DNA from: Lachnoclostridium sp. An118
Lineage (GTDB): Bacteria; Bacillota; Clostridia; Lachnospirales; Lachnospiraceae
DNA: 64,000 nucleotides
Direction of reading: 5' to 3'
Assembly (NCBI RefSeq): GCF_002160985.1
Contig: NZ_NFLQ01000012.1
Coordinates: 1 to 64,000, forward strand
The notes beneath the pieces are model-generated. The model searched no databases and was not told the origin of the DNA. It worked only from the letters and a program-made list of their open reading frames with translations. Below are positions 29,535 through 37,810 of this stretch, one piece after another. Every line of letters begins with the position of its first letter. The first letter of the stretch is position 1. The position numbers and the translations under genes are program-made.

Positions 29535-29547
29535 CAGCGGTTCTTTT
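29516..29547 (+). terminator. Bidirectional terminator, rsmG / hydrolase
   Basis: A 14-bp perfect stem (29516-29529 with 29534-29547, AAAAGAACCGCTGC/GCAGCGGTTCTTTT) with a four-base loop spans the rsmG stop codon and has A and T runs for both directions. The minus-strand gene ending at 29569 also uses it. Confidence 0.88.
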
Positions 29548-29568
29548 ATATACCTATACTCTCTTTCG

Positions 29569-30525
29569 TTAATCCAGGTCAAGACATATCTTAAGCTGAT
29601 CCATAAGTCTGTTGGGAGTCTCCAGCTGAGGCAGATATCCTGCGTCAGACAGGTTGAATATTTCAATGGATGGAAGAAGCCTCTGATATTCTGCTGCTTC
29701 CGTTTTGTTTTTTTCATTGGTCCCTGTTATGATAAAGATACTGTTGGAAAGGTCTTTCAGGTACAGTTTTATGTTTGCGGTCAGATAATTTCCGCTCATG
29801 CTCGCAAAAAGATACTTGGAGGATGCGTTTCCACAGTGAGCGGCCTCGTAGTACGTCATGATCTCTTCATGTCTGATCTTGCTCTTGTCATAGAAATAGT
29901 AATCCCTGAACAGCTTCTCTATATTTTCCTTTCTGACAAGTATGTTGTAAAGAAGGGTACCTACAAGAGGCAGGAGGATCAGCTTTGTCAGTATACGGCT
30001 GCTGTTAGTGGGAATATGAGCCGTTGTATATATATCAGCTGGATTTATCATGATAATACTGTCAATGTTCTCTTTATTGTTCTGACAGGCCCCTAAAATA
30101 AAGGAGGATGACTGCCCGGTTACGACCACATCGCTCTTCTCTTTTATGACATTTTTTATAAAATCATTGATGAGCTGCACATACAGGTAGTTTGTGTATG
30201 TCAGGTTTGGCTTTTCTGAGCGGCCGCACCCGAGCAGATCCAACGTGTAGACTGTCCTGTACTCGGAGAGCATACTGACGATTTTTTTCCATTCATATTC
30301 CGAGCTTGATGTATTTAGGTCGTGTATAAGAAGCAAGGGAGTGCCCTGCCCCTGCTTTGTATAAAATATTTTTCCGAATTTCCAGTCATAAAAGGTCTCT
30401 GAAGCAGGTTTTAGCAGATGGTCCATCGTGGCTGAAATATGGATTGCTTTATTTATAAGATGGATGCCGACGGAGGTTGCTCCGGCGAGAATTGTTGTGA
30501 TAGTAAGGGCTTTTTTCCAACTCAT
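29569..30525 (-). CDS. Alpha/beta-hydrolase-fold protein, atypical active site
   Basis: The 318-residue protein starts with a hydrophobic anchor (ALTITTILAGATSVGIHLI) and has the alpha/beta hydrolase order: LLLIHDLNTSSSEYEW (oxyanion region, His68-Asp69), TLDLLGCGRSEKPN, then nucleophile elbow GQSSS (residues 137-141; the final Gly of GxSxG is Ser). Near the C-terminus, where the family has Gly-His before an ExP motif, it reads GYLPQLETP with Tyr297 in place of His. It may be an inactive or altered member. It is the only minus-strand gene in the origin-right block and faces away from the parS cluster. Confidence 0.7.
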   Translation of the reverse strand: MSWKKALTITTILAGATSVGIHLINKAIHISATMDHLLKPASETFYDWKFGKIFYTKQGQGTPLLLIHDLNTSSSEYEWKKIVSMLSEYRTVYTLDLLGCGRSEKPNLTYTNYLYVQLINDFIKNVIKEKSDVVVTGQSSSFILGACQNNKENIDSIIMINPADIYTTAHIPTNSSRILTKLILLPLVGTLLYNILVRKENIEKLFRDYYFYDKSKIRHEEIMTYYEAAHCGNASSKYLFASMSGNYLTANIKLYLKDLSNSIFIITGTNEKNKTEAAEYQRLLPSIEIFNLSDAGYLPQLETPNRLMDQLKICLDLD

Positions 30526-30604
30526 ATTAATACTCCTTTCTACAGTGTCTATATGAATAGTTTATCATATCTCAAAGAAGAACTAAAGATATATCTGCAC
30601 AAAA

Positions 30605-30620
30605 TGTTTCACGTGAAACA
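30605..30620 (+). other. parS site 1
   Basis: TGTTTCACGTGAAACA, a perfect 16-bp palindrome identical to the Bacillus subtilis consensus for ParB/Spo0J binding. It is the first of three copies between the hydrolase gene and parA. Confidence 0.95.
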
Positions 30621-30668
30621 TCTGTGATCAACAGCTGCTATTGTTAAAAAAAGTATCCAAAAGCAAAA

Positions 30669-30684
30669 TGTTTCACGTGAAACA
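30669..30684 (+). other. parS site 2
   Basis: TGTTTCACGTGAAACA again, perfect, 64 bases after site 1 centre to centre. Confidence 0.95.
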
Positions 30685-30706
30685 TTTATGAAAAACAGAA
30701 AAAATA

Positions 30707-30722
30707 TGTTTCACGTGAAACA
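30707..30722 (+). other. parS site 3
   Basis: A third perfect TGTTTCACGTGAAACA, 38 bases after site 2. It ends 26 bases before the parA extended -10, so ParB bound here could influence parA transcription. Confidence 0.95.
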
Positions 30723-30747
30723 TGTTCTGGAATATAAATCCGAAAGG

Positions 30748-30756
30748 TGATATACT
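30748..30756 (+). promoter_or_regulatory. Extended -10 promoter of parA
   Basis: TGATATACT is an extended -10 (TG-N-TATACT) 31 bases before the parA ATG. No good -35 is visible at the right spacing; the parS site 3 occupies that zone. Confidence 0.5.
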
Positions 30757-30786
30757 ATTACTAATCACTGAGAGAGGTAAAGCAAA

Positions 30787-31551
30787 ATGGGAAGAATAAT
30801 AGCGATAGCAAACCAGAAGGGCGGAGTTGGAAAGACGACAACAGCTATCAATCTGTCAGCATGTCTTGCGGAAAAGGGTAAGAAGGTCCTTTCAATTGAT
30901 ATGGATCCACAGGGAAACATGACCAGTGGATTGGGCGTTGATAAAGACAATGTTGAAAAGACAGTGTACGACCTTATTATAGGTGAAGGCCGGATTGAAG
31001 AAATCATATGCAAGGATGTGTTGGAAAATCTGGATGTGATGCCTACAAACATAGATCTGTCAGCTGCTGAGATAGAATTGATAGGTATCGAAAATAAGGA
31101 ATATATCATCAAAAATGAGGTCGAAAAAATAAAAGACGACTATGATTTTATTATTATCGACTGCCCGCCTTCCCTGAGTATGTTGACGATCAATGCGATG
31201 ACGACAGCAGATTCAGTACTTGTGCCTATTCAATGTGAATACTATGCGCTGGAAGGACTGAGCCAGCTCATACATACGATAGAACTCGTAAAGGAGCGTC
31301 TGAATTCAAATCTGGAAATAGAAGGTGTTGTATTCACGATGTATGATGCGAGGACCAATCTGTCCCTCCAGGTTGTGGAAAATGTAAAGGATAATCTAAA
31401 CCAGAATATCTACAAAACGATCATACCGAGAAACATCAGACTGGCGGAGGCGCCAAGCTATGGTATGCCTATCAATCAGTATGATCCAAAGTCGTCAGGT
31501 GCTGAGAGCTACAGACTGCTTGCAGATGAAGTGATAGAAAAAGAGGAATAG
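30787..31551 (+). CDS. parA: Chromosome partitioning ATPase ParA/Soj
   Basis: The 254-residue protein has the deviant Walker A KGGVGKTTT (residues 11-19), the A' motif DMDPQGNMTSGLG and the Walker B FIIIDCPPSL. It has no N-terminal DNA-binding extension, as in chromosomal Soj. It forms the ParABS system with parB and the three upstream parS sites and lies beside oriC. Confidence 0.96.
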   Translation: MGRIIAIANQKGGVGKTTTAINLSACLAEKGKKVLSIDMDPQGNMTSGLGVDKDNVEKTVYDLIIGEGRIEEIICKDVLENLDVMPTNIDLSAAEIELIGIENKEYIIKNEVEKIKDDYDFIIIDCPPSLSMLTINAMTTADSVLVPIQCEYYALEGLSQLIHTIELVKERLNSNLEIEGVVFTMYDARTNLSLQVVENVKDNLNQNIYKTIIPRNIRLAEAPSYGMPINQYDPKSSGAESYRLLADEVIEKEE

Positions 31552-31578
31552 CAGAAAAACAGAAGGTGGAGGAAAAAT

Positions 31579-32496
31579 ATGCCGGTAAAAAGAAAGGGGC
31601 TGGGAAAAGGACTGGACAGTCTGATCCCGGAAAATAAATCTGCTAAAGTATCCAGCTCTGAGAGTAAAAAGACAGAAGAAACAGCCGAATTAAAAAGCGG
31701 CGAGCAGATGATGAAGATCAATATGGTGGAGCCAAACAGAGATCAGCCGAGAAGAAACTTTGAGGAGGACGCGCTTCTCGAACTGGCTGACTCTATTAAA
31801 CAATATGGTGTGCTCCAGCCGCTTATTGTCAGAAAAAGAAATGACTATTATGAAATCATTGCGGGAGAGAGAAGATGGCGTGCTGCAAAGATGGCAGGTG
31901 TGAAGGAAGTCCCTGTTATCATAAAGGAGTACAATGAACAGGAAATCCTCGAGATCGCGCTGATCGAGAACATTCAGAGAGAAAACCTTAATCCCATTGA
32001 GGAGGCGATGGCCTTTAAAAAGCTCCTGGAGGAATTCAACCTCAAGCAGGATGAAGTGGCTGAGAGAGTATCCAAGAGCAGGACAGCTGTCACCAACTCT
32101 ATGCGTCTCCTTAAGCTGGACCAGAGAGTGCAGCAGATGATCATAGATGATATGATAAGTACAGGTCATGCGAGAGCTCTTCTTGCCATTGATGACCCGG
32201 AACAGCAGTATGTCCTGGCCAATAGGATATTTGATGAAAAGCTGAGTGTGAGGGAGACAGAAAAGCTTATCAAGGAGATCAAGAATCCGAAAAAACAAAA
32301 AGAAAAGAAGATCATAGAGAACGCGTTTATATATGAAGATATTGAGGATAAGATGAAGCAGGTGCTTGGAACAAAGGTCCATGTGGCATCAAAGGGAAAA
32401 GGAAAAGGAAAAATAGAGATTGAATACTATTCAGATAAAGAACTGGAACGTATGTTCGATATGATCATGTCCATAGGAAAAGGAGAACAGATTTAA
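31579..32496 (+). CDS. parB: Chromosome partitioning protein ParB/Spo0J
   Basis: The 305-residue protein begins KRKGLGKGLDSLIPENK (the ParA-activating peptide), followed by the CTP-binding ParB domain with IAGERRWRAAK and ENIQRENLNPIEEA, an HTH (KQDEVAERVSKSRTAVTNSMRL) that reads parS, and a C-terminal dimer domain. It loads SMC and spreads from parS. Its stop overlaps the next ATG by one base. Confidence 0.96.
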   Translation: MPVKRKGLGKGLDSLIPENKSAKVSSSESKKTEETAELKSGEQMMKINMVEPNRDQPRRNFEEDALLELADSIKQYGVLQPLIVRKRNDYYEIIAGERRWRAAKMAGVKEVPVIIKEYNEQEILEIALIENIQRENLNPIEEAMAFKKLLEEFNLKQDEVAERVSKSRTAVTNSMRLLKLDQRVQQMIIDDMISTGHARALLAIDDPEQQYVLANRIFDEKLSVRETEKLIKEIKNPKKQKEKKIIENAFIYEDIEDKMKQVLGTKVHVASKGKGKGKIEIEYYSDKELERMFDMIMSIGKGEQI

Positions 32497-33071
32497 TGGA
32501 AAGTGCAATTTTGGCAAAACTGGGCATCGATCCGGCATTTATCTTTCTTTTTATGCTGATACTGATCATCGCCCTCTTTGTACTGTACGTAAATGTGAGT
32601 ATGAAATATGACCGGTTGAAAAACAGCTACAACTCGTTTATGAAGGGAAAAGATGGAAAGACTTTAGAGGAGAGTCTTCTCTCTAAATTTTCAGAGATAG
32701 ACGGACTTGCGAAGCTGACCAAGCAGAACAGACAGGATGTCAAAGATATTTACCGCAAGATGGAGAAAGACTTTAAAAAGGTCGGTATCGTCAAGTATGA
32801 CGCATTTAACGAGATGGGAGGCAAACTGAGCTTCGCACTGGCCATGCTGGATGGAAACAACAGCGGCTGGGTGATCAACGCCATGCACAGCAGGGAGGGC
32901 TGCTATACTTATATAAAAGAGATCGTCAAGGGAGAGAGCTATGTAGAGCTTGCGGAAGAAGAGACAGAGGCTCTGGACCGTGCGATCTTCAGCGAGGCCT
33001 ACAGCATGGATGTGAAGGAAACCAGGGATACCAAAAAGAGAACAAATAAGAGTGAAAAGGATGAGGTGTAA
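32496..33071 (+). CDS. DUF4446 family protein
   Basis: The 191-residue protein has one N-terminal membrane helix (FIFLFMLILIIALFVLYVNV), a coiled-coil-like region (about 35-90) and the conserved KVGIVKYDAFNEMGGKLSFALAMLD, which I recognise as DUF4446. It is translationally linked to parB (TAATG) and lies two bases before serS. The constant neighbourhood with parAB in Clostridia hints at a chromosome- or envelope-related role, but none is established. Confidence 0.88.
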   Translation: MESAILAKLGIDPAFIFLFMLILIIALFVLYVNVSMKYDRLKNSYNSFMKGKDGKTLEESLLSKFSEIDGLAKLTKQNRQDVKDIYRKMEKDFKKVGIVKYDAFNEMGGKLSFALAMLDGNNSGWVINAMHSREGCYTYIKEIVKGESYVELAEEETEALDRAIFSEAYSMDVKETRDTKKRTNKSEKDEV

Positions 33072-33073
33072 AA

Positions 33074-34360
33074 ATGCTTGATATCAAATTTGTAAGAAAC
33101 AATCCGGACGTAGTAAAAGAAAATATAAAAAAGAAATTCCAGGATGAGAAGCTTCCCCTTGTAGACGAAGTGCTGGAGCTGGATAAGAGGAACAGGGAGA
33201 TAAAGCAGGAGGTAGAGGCTCTGAGAGCTGAGAGAAACAAAATCTCAAAGGAGATCGGCGCCTGCATGGCACAGGGGAAGAAGGAGGAGGCTGAGGAGCT
33301 TAAGAAGAAGGTCCAGGCCAATGCTGACAGAGTGGAGAGCCTTTCCACAGAGGAGAAGGATGTTGAGGCAAACATCAAGAAAATCATGATGACCATCCCA
33401 AATATCATCGACCCCTCCGTGCCCATCGGAAAAGATGACAGCGAGAATGTAGAGATTGAAAAGTTCGGTGAGCCGGCTGTTCCGGATTTCGAAATCCCCT
33501 ACCACACAGATATCATGGAAAGCTTCAATGGCATCGACCTGGAGAGTGCGGGAAGAGTGGCCGGAAACGGATTCTACTATCTGATGGGAGATATCGCAAG
33601 GCTTCACTCCGCAGTCCTGGCGTACGCGAGAGATTTCATGATCGACAGGGGATTTACCTACTGCGTTCCTCCTTTCATGATCCGGAGCAACGTGGTGACA
33701 GGCGTTATGAGCTTTGCTGAGATGGATTCCATGATGTACAAGATAGAGGGAGAGGACCTGTATCTTATCGGGACAAGTGAGCATTCCATGATCGGAAAAT
33801 TCATCGACACCATGCTGGAGGAGGAGCAGCTTCCGCAGACACTGACATCCTACTCACCCTGCTTCCGAAAAGAAAAGGGTGCTCACGGGATTGAGGAGAG
33901 AGGTGTATACAGGATACATCAGTTTGAAAAGCAGGAGATGATCGTTGTATGCAAGCCTGAGGACAGCATGATGTGGTATGACAGGCTGTGGCAGAACACA
34001 GTGGACCTGTTCCGCTCCCTGGATATCCCTGTGCGCACGCTGGAATGCTGCTCAGGTGACCTGGCGGACCTGAAGGTGAAATCCTGCGATGTGGAGGCGT
34101 GGTCTCCGAGACAGAAGAAATATTTTGAGGTGGGCAGCTGCTCCAACCTGGGAGATGCCCAGGCAAGAAGACTGGGTATCCGCGTAAAGGGAGCGGATGG
34201 GAAATATTTTGCCCATACACTGAACAACACGGTAGTGGCGCCGCCGAGAATGCTGATCGCCTTCCTGGAAAACAACCTGCAGGCAGATGGCTCTGTCAGG
34301 ATCCCGGAAGTGCTGCGTCCATATATGGGCGGCCTTGATAAGATTGAAAAGAAAAAATAA
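33074..34360 (+). CDS. serS: Seryl-tRNA synthetase
   Basis: The 428-residue class II synthetase has the N-terminal tRNA-binding coiled coil (about 30-105), motif 2 (PCFRKEKGAHGIEERGVYRIHQFEK in the region 265-290) and motif 3 with NNTVVAPPRMLIAFLEN. The length is normal. It is co-transcribed with parAB and DUF4446, without a T-box of its own in front. Confidence 0.96.
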   Translation: MLDIKFVRNNPDVVKENIKKKFQDEKLPLVDEVLELDKRNREIKQEVEALRAERNKISKEIGACMAQGKKEEAEELKKKVQANADRVESLSTEEKDVEANIKKIMMTIPNIIDPSVPIGKDDSENVEIEKFGEPAVPDFEIPYHTDIMESFNGIDLESAGRVAGNGFYYLMGDIARLHSAVLAYARDFMIDRGFTYCVPPFMIRSNVVTGVMSFAEMDSMMYKIEGEDLYLIGTSEHSMIGKFIDTMLEEEQLPQTLTSYSPCFRKEKGAHGIEERGVYRIHQFEKQEMIVVCKPEDSMMWYDRLWQNTVDLFRSLDIPVRTLECCSGDLADLKVKSCDVEAWSPRQKKYFEVGSCSNLGDAQARRLGIRVKGADGKYFAHTLNNTVVAPPRMLIAFLENNLQADGSVRIPEVLRPYMGGLDKIEKKK

Positions 34361-34369
34361 AGGTGACAG

Positions 34370-35245
34370 ATGCATAAATATTTGAGGTCAATTGGTTACG
34401 GCTGTATCAGCTCAAGGACAGAGTTAAATGGATTCCTGAAGAAGATAGAGAGCGACTATACCTGCCATGAGCTGGTCTCCCTTGACGAGGAGGCGGACTT
34501 CTGTGAATACCAGAGGGAATGCGGAGCAGGTATAGGTGTTGCCGTGTGCGGAGATATGGATATGCGGGAAAGATTTTACAGACAGTACTACTATCCCTAT
34601 TTCATCGGAAGCGGCATCTCCTCCTACGCTGATATCGTCGTTGAAAAAAGAATGGACCGGGAGGCCTATGTGGGAATATGCGAGGATGTGAAGGTAGGTG
34701 TCAGCCTCATCTTCCACCTGCAGAACACAGTGGAATATATAAAAGAGAGGCAGCTTGCCGGAGACAGGCTTAAATTCGGCTCCGTGACTCTGGCAGGACT
34801 GTGCAATTCCGGAACTGTCCTTCTCCCTGTCATGAAGAGCAAGGAGACGGAGAAGAGGAGGAGAGAGGAATCCCGGAACCGGATGATGCTCCTGAGTGCA
34901 GCCAGGAACGGGGACCAGGCGGCTATGGAAAGCCTGACTCTGGATGACATTGATATCTATACGAAGGTCTCCAGGCGACTTGTGACAGAGGATGTGTTCA
35001 GCATTGTGGACACCTATTTCATGCCCTACGGAGTGGAGTGCGACAGATATTCCATCCTGGGGGAAATCCTGAATGTACATACGATCCAGAACCAGGAGAC
35101 GGGCGAGGAGCTCTATGTCATGAAGCTGGATGTAAATGAGCTGGAGTTTGATGTCTGTGTCCCGGTAAAGAGCGTATTTGGCGAGCCGGCCCGGGGACGG
35201 AGGTTCAAGGCAAACATGTGGCTCCAGGGAAGGATCAATTTTTAA
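34370..35245 (+). CDS. DUF3881-like protein
   Basis: A 291-residue soluble protein without signal peptide or membrane helix. It begins MHKYLRSIGYGCISSRTELN and has a central DIVVEKRMDREAYVGICEDVKVGVSLIFHLQN segment; I recall this as DUF3881, a family common in Lachnospiraceae, but with only moderate certainty. It follows serS by nine bases and is probably in the same operon. No catalytic motif is evident. Confidence 0.62.
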   Translation: MHKYLRSIGYGCISSRTELNGFLKKIESDYTCHELVSLDEEADFCEYQRECGAGIGVAVCGDMDMRERFYRQYYYPYFIGSGISSYADIVVEKRMDREAYVGICEDVKVGVSLIFHLQNTVEYIKERQLAGDRLKFGSVTLAGLCNSGTVLLPVMKSKETEKRRREESRNRMMLLSAARNGDQAAMESLTLDDIDIYTKVSRRLVTEDVFSIVDTYFMPYGVECDRYSILGEILNVHTIQNQETGEELYVMKLDVNELEFDVCVPVKSVFGEPARGRRFKANMWLQGRINF

Positions 35246-35261
35246 AAAGTGGCAGAATGAA

Positions 35262-35291
35262 GGGAAGCAGCAGTATATACTGCTGTTTCCC
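35262..35291 (+). terminator. Hairpin after the serS operon
   Basis: A 13-bp stem with one G-U pair (GGGAAGCAGCAGT / ACTGCTGTTTCCC) lies 16 bases after the DUF3881-like gene. The T run is weak, so termination is likely but not certain. Confidence 0.4.
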
Positions 35292-35368
35292 TCATAAAAA
35301 TGAAAATAACTGTTGATTTTAGTGATACAAGATGATAGAATAATTGAGTACGAGATAAATATAGTTAT

Positions 35369-35440
35369 GTTCCCTTAGTAAAATGGATATTACGGATCCC
35401 TCCTAAGGATCAAGTGCAGGTTCGATTCCTGCAGGGAACG
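35369..35440 (+). tRNA. tRNA-Arg (anticodon CCT)
   Basis: A 72-base cloverleaf: acceptor GTTCCCT (35369-35375) pairs with AGGGAAC (35433-35439), anticodon arm GATCC-CTCCTAA-GGATC gives CCT for AGG codons, and the T arm is TGCAGGTTCGATTCCTGCA. Discriminator G; CCA is not encoded. A strong terminator follows within 10 bases. Confidence 0.93.
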
Positions 35441-35448
35441 GGACGAGG

Positions 35449-35483
35449 ACAGAGCCTCTGCAAGCGCAGAGGCTCTGTTTTTT
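35449..35483 (+). terminator. Terminator of tRNA-Arg
   Basis: A 12-bp perfect stem (ACAGAGCCTCTG / CAGAGGCTCTGT, 35449-35460 and 35467-35478) followed by six T. Confidence 0.9.
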
Positions 35484-35517
35484 CGTAATAAGGGACTATT
35501 GCAGATGGTACGCTTTC

Positions 35518-36366
35518 CTAGCCTTTCCCTTCCAGTCTCTGCTCCAGCTCCCGGCACAGCCATGGGATCTGCGACTCGAATTCGGCCCCGTACCATCTGG
35601 CTTCACTGGAACGGGAAGTGGCCTCGATACATTCCACCACGTAGTCAGCTGCAAGTGAGAGGGCATCTCCCAGGGAAAGACCCCGCATAAGCCCTCCAAA
35701 GGCAGTGGAGGAGTAGAGGTCCCCTGTTCCGTGGTAGCTCTGGGGACATTTTTTTGTAAAGTATGAGAAAGCATTTCCGTCCTGGTCGAGGCTTGCGATT
35801 CCAAGCCTGTCCGGCTCATAGCTGACACCCGTCAGGACGGCTGTCCGGCATCCCAGCCCAAGGAGACGCTGCAGGAGTTCAGTGATGTAAGAGCTGTCAT
35901 ACTCGGTGCGGTAGGGCAGACCGGTGAGGAGGCAGCCCTCTGTGATATTGGGCAGGATCACGTCCGCTTTGGCGCAGACACTGGCCATGGCTGCCGGAAA
36001 ATCCCTGTCAAAGGCCGGATATAATTTCCCGTTGTCCGCCATGGCCGGGTCCACCAGGATCAGATTGTCCCGCGTGCGGAACTGCTCAAAGAAAGTCCTG
36101 ACCTGTCCGCACTGACGGACGGAAGCCAGGTATCCGGTATATATCCCGTCAAAGAAGAGATCCTCCTTTTTCCAGGAGTCAGAGATGGGTCCGATCTGAT
36201 CGGAAAGGTCCTTGCAGGTAAAATGCCGGAACATGGTGTGGGTGGAGAGGACTGCCGTGGGGAGGATACCGCATTCCACCCCCATGGCTGAGATAACAGG
36301 CAGGGCTACCGTGGTCGAGCAGCGCCCTACACAGGAAATATCCTGAAGAGTAACAATCCGTTTCAT
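35518..36366 (-). CDS. Pyridoxamine/pyridoxal kinase-like protein
   Basis: The protein (282 aa) is a PfkB-fold kinase with N-terminal QDISCVGRCSTTVALPVISAMG, DPAMADNGKLY, DVILPNITEGCLLTG and a C-terminal GTGDLYSSTAFGGLMRG carrying the GTGD anion hole and catalytic Asp. This pattern fits the PdxY/PdxK group that phosphorylates vitamin B6 vitamers. The ATG at 36366 follows CAGGAGGCGG by nine bases; the upstream open frame to 36564 lacks such a site. It stands alone between tRNA-Arg and a divergent lipoprotein gene. Confidence 0.82.
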   Translation of the reverse strand: MKRIVTLQDISCVGRCSTTVALPVISAMGVECGILPTAVLSTHTMFRHFTCKDLSDQIGPISDSWKKEDLFFDGIYTGYLASVRQCGQVRTFFEQFRTRDNLILVDPAMADNGKLYPAFDRDFPAAMASVCAKADVILPNITEGCLLTGLPYRTEYDSSYITELLQRLLGLGCRTAVLTGVSYEPDRLGIASLDQDGNAFSYFTKKCPQSYHGTGDLYSSTAFGGLMRGLSLGDALSLAADYVVECIEATSRSSEARWYGAEFESQIPWLCRELEQRLEGKG

Positions 36367-36664
36367 GTTAAAATACCGCCTCCTGATCTTAAGCTTCAGA
36401 TGTTCTTTTCCTATACAGCAAATATAGCAGAAAGTGAACTGGTTAAAAATAGCCAAAACAGCAAAAAGTGACCAGGCCAGTTTGCGGGGAGAGGAGACGT
36501 GCGCGATCAGCCGTGAAATCAGTGAGTACACGGATATCTTGTATCCCTGGAGGAAATATTGCATAAATGTATTGTTATATTTGTGTTAAAATATGGATAT
36601 TTACTATAGTTTATGTTAAAATGTCAACAAAAATATATAATTTATACAAAAAGGGGGCGCGATT

Positions 36665-37453
36665 ATGAAAAAGATTTTAGTATTTATGCTTACCATGATG
36701 ATGTCCTTCAGCCTGACTGCCTGTGGCGGTGGCGAGGAGCAGACAGATCCTGTGGAGACGGAGGACAGCTCTGCGGAAGAGGAGGAAGCCGCAGAGGAGG
36801 AAGAGACGGAGGAGCCGGAGAAAAAAGAAGAAGAGGCTGATACAGGAGACACTGACGTTTCCTCCGCCATAGAGGGATCTTCTACTTCGGAGACAGAGGC
36901 TGTTCCGCTCGGACAGTGGGCAAAGGTGGCAGATTATGCGACAGAGGATGATGCCTACCACACAGTTTACGTGCGGGTCACAAAGGTGACTACTTCCGAG
37001 GCGGATGAGGCGTATGTGCAGTCCTCGATCGAGACAAACAACACAAACAGCTCAGAGTACGGACAGATCAATACTGCGGATATAGAGCTTCCTGACGATG
37101 TGGAGCTGTGCGTGCTGGATTATGAAGTGTTTGTACCGGAGGAATTCCCGGCACCGGAGTATGGGATGGTGGCGCCTGAGATGGATTTCTCCGAGACAAA
37201 TATTGACGGCGGAGGCATACCTTCCGCGGACGGCGCTAGTACCTACATTGGTCTTGGAACCAACAATACCGGGCTGATGATGGAGCCGGATAAGACATAT
37301 GAGCCGGGAAATACCTACTCCTTCAGAACACTCTTCACTATGGTAAAGGGCTATGAGGACTATGTATTTGAGATGATGTCATATCCGGACGGAACTCTGA
37401 GTGACCAGACCTCCGGAGATAACTTATACTATGTGTATTTCGCAAATAAGTAA
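36665..37453 (+). CDS. Acidic lipoprotein of unknown function
   Basis: The 262-residue protein begins with a lipoprotein signal MKKILVFMLTMMMSFSLTAC, lipobox LTAC with Cys20, then a Glu/Asp-rich linker (about 24-62) and a soluble domain of about 180 residues with no motif I can name. The domain (VADYATEDDAYHTVYVRVTKV and later VELCVLDYEVFVPEEFP) looks like an all-beta ligand- or surface-exposed fold. AAGGGGG precedes the ATG. The 36367-36664 gap upstream is AT-rich, with a TATAAT at 36636-36641 but no clear -35. Confidence 0.72.
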   Translation: MKKILVFMLTMMMSFSLTACGGGEEQTDPVETEDSSAEEEEAAEEEETEEPEKKEEEADTGDTDVSSAIEGSSTSETEAVPLGQWAKVADYATEDDAYHTVYVRVTKVTTSEADEAYVQSSIETNNTNSSEYGQINTADIELPDDVELCVLDYEVFVPEEFPAPEYGMVAPEMDFSETNIDGGGIPSADGASTYIGLGTNNTGLMMEPDKTYEPGNTYSFRTLFTMVKGYEDYVFEMMSYPDGTLSDQTSGDNLYYVYFANK

Positions 37454-37532
37454 GCCAGGTGGAGGAAAGACGGACAGAAGGGCTGGGACCGCTGGTCAGA
37501 AAATATGTATCAATTGCTGTTTAGCGGTAAAC

Positions 37533-37760
37533 ATGGTATAATAACCACAGCGTGGTTATTATACCTGCGCATAGAGCGGTTTCTGCGGAACCGCAGAAAC
37601 CCGCTGCGCATCTGCCGAAGGCCCATGGCCGCCATGCGGCCATGGTATAATAATTACAGCGTGGTTATTATACCTGCGCATAGAGCGGTTTCTGCGGAAC
37701 CGCAGAAACCCGCTGCGCATCTGCCGAAGGCCCATGGCCGCACAGCGGCTATGGTATAAT
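37533..37760 (+). repeat. 109-bp tandem repeat of three hairpins, two copies plus a start
   Basis: Units 37533-37641 and 37642-37750 differ at 6 of 109 positions, and a third begins at 37751. Each contains hairpin 1 (37535-37547/37553-37565, 13 bp), hairpin 2 (37578-37588/37591-37601, 11 bp, within a longer imperfect stem) and hairpin 3 (37623-37632/37636-37645, 10 bp). Three differences lie in the loop of hairpin 3; the other three are C-to-T changes in stems and leave G-U pairs in a plus-strand RNA. The region 37454-37810 holds no gene. Confidence 0.9.
37752..37760 (+). promoter_or_regulatory. Extended -10 in the third repeat start
   Basis: TGGTATAAT is a perfect extended -10 located 51 bases before the phosphoglucomutase ATG. 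The same motif occurs at the start of each repeat unit (near 37534 and 37643). No -35 is apparent. Confidence 0.5.
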
Positions 37761-37810
37761 ATCCATATCGTGAGTACGAACACAAAAATCAAGTAGTAGG
37801 AGTGGTGAAA

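Noticed and set aside
36367-36564. N-terminal extension of the kinase frame
   Set aside because: Not conserved-looking, and CAGGAGGCGG supports the ATG at 36366.
37533-37760. CRISPR array
   Set aside because: Only two units, no unique spacers between short repeats, and the 109-bp units are almost identical throughout.
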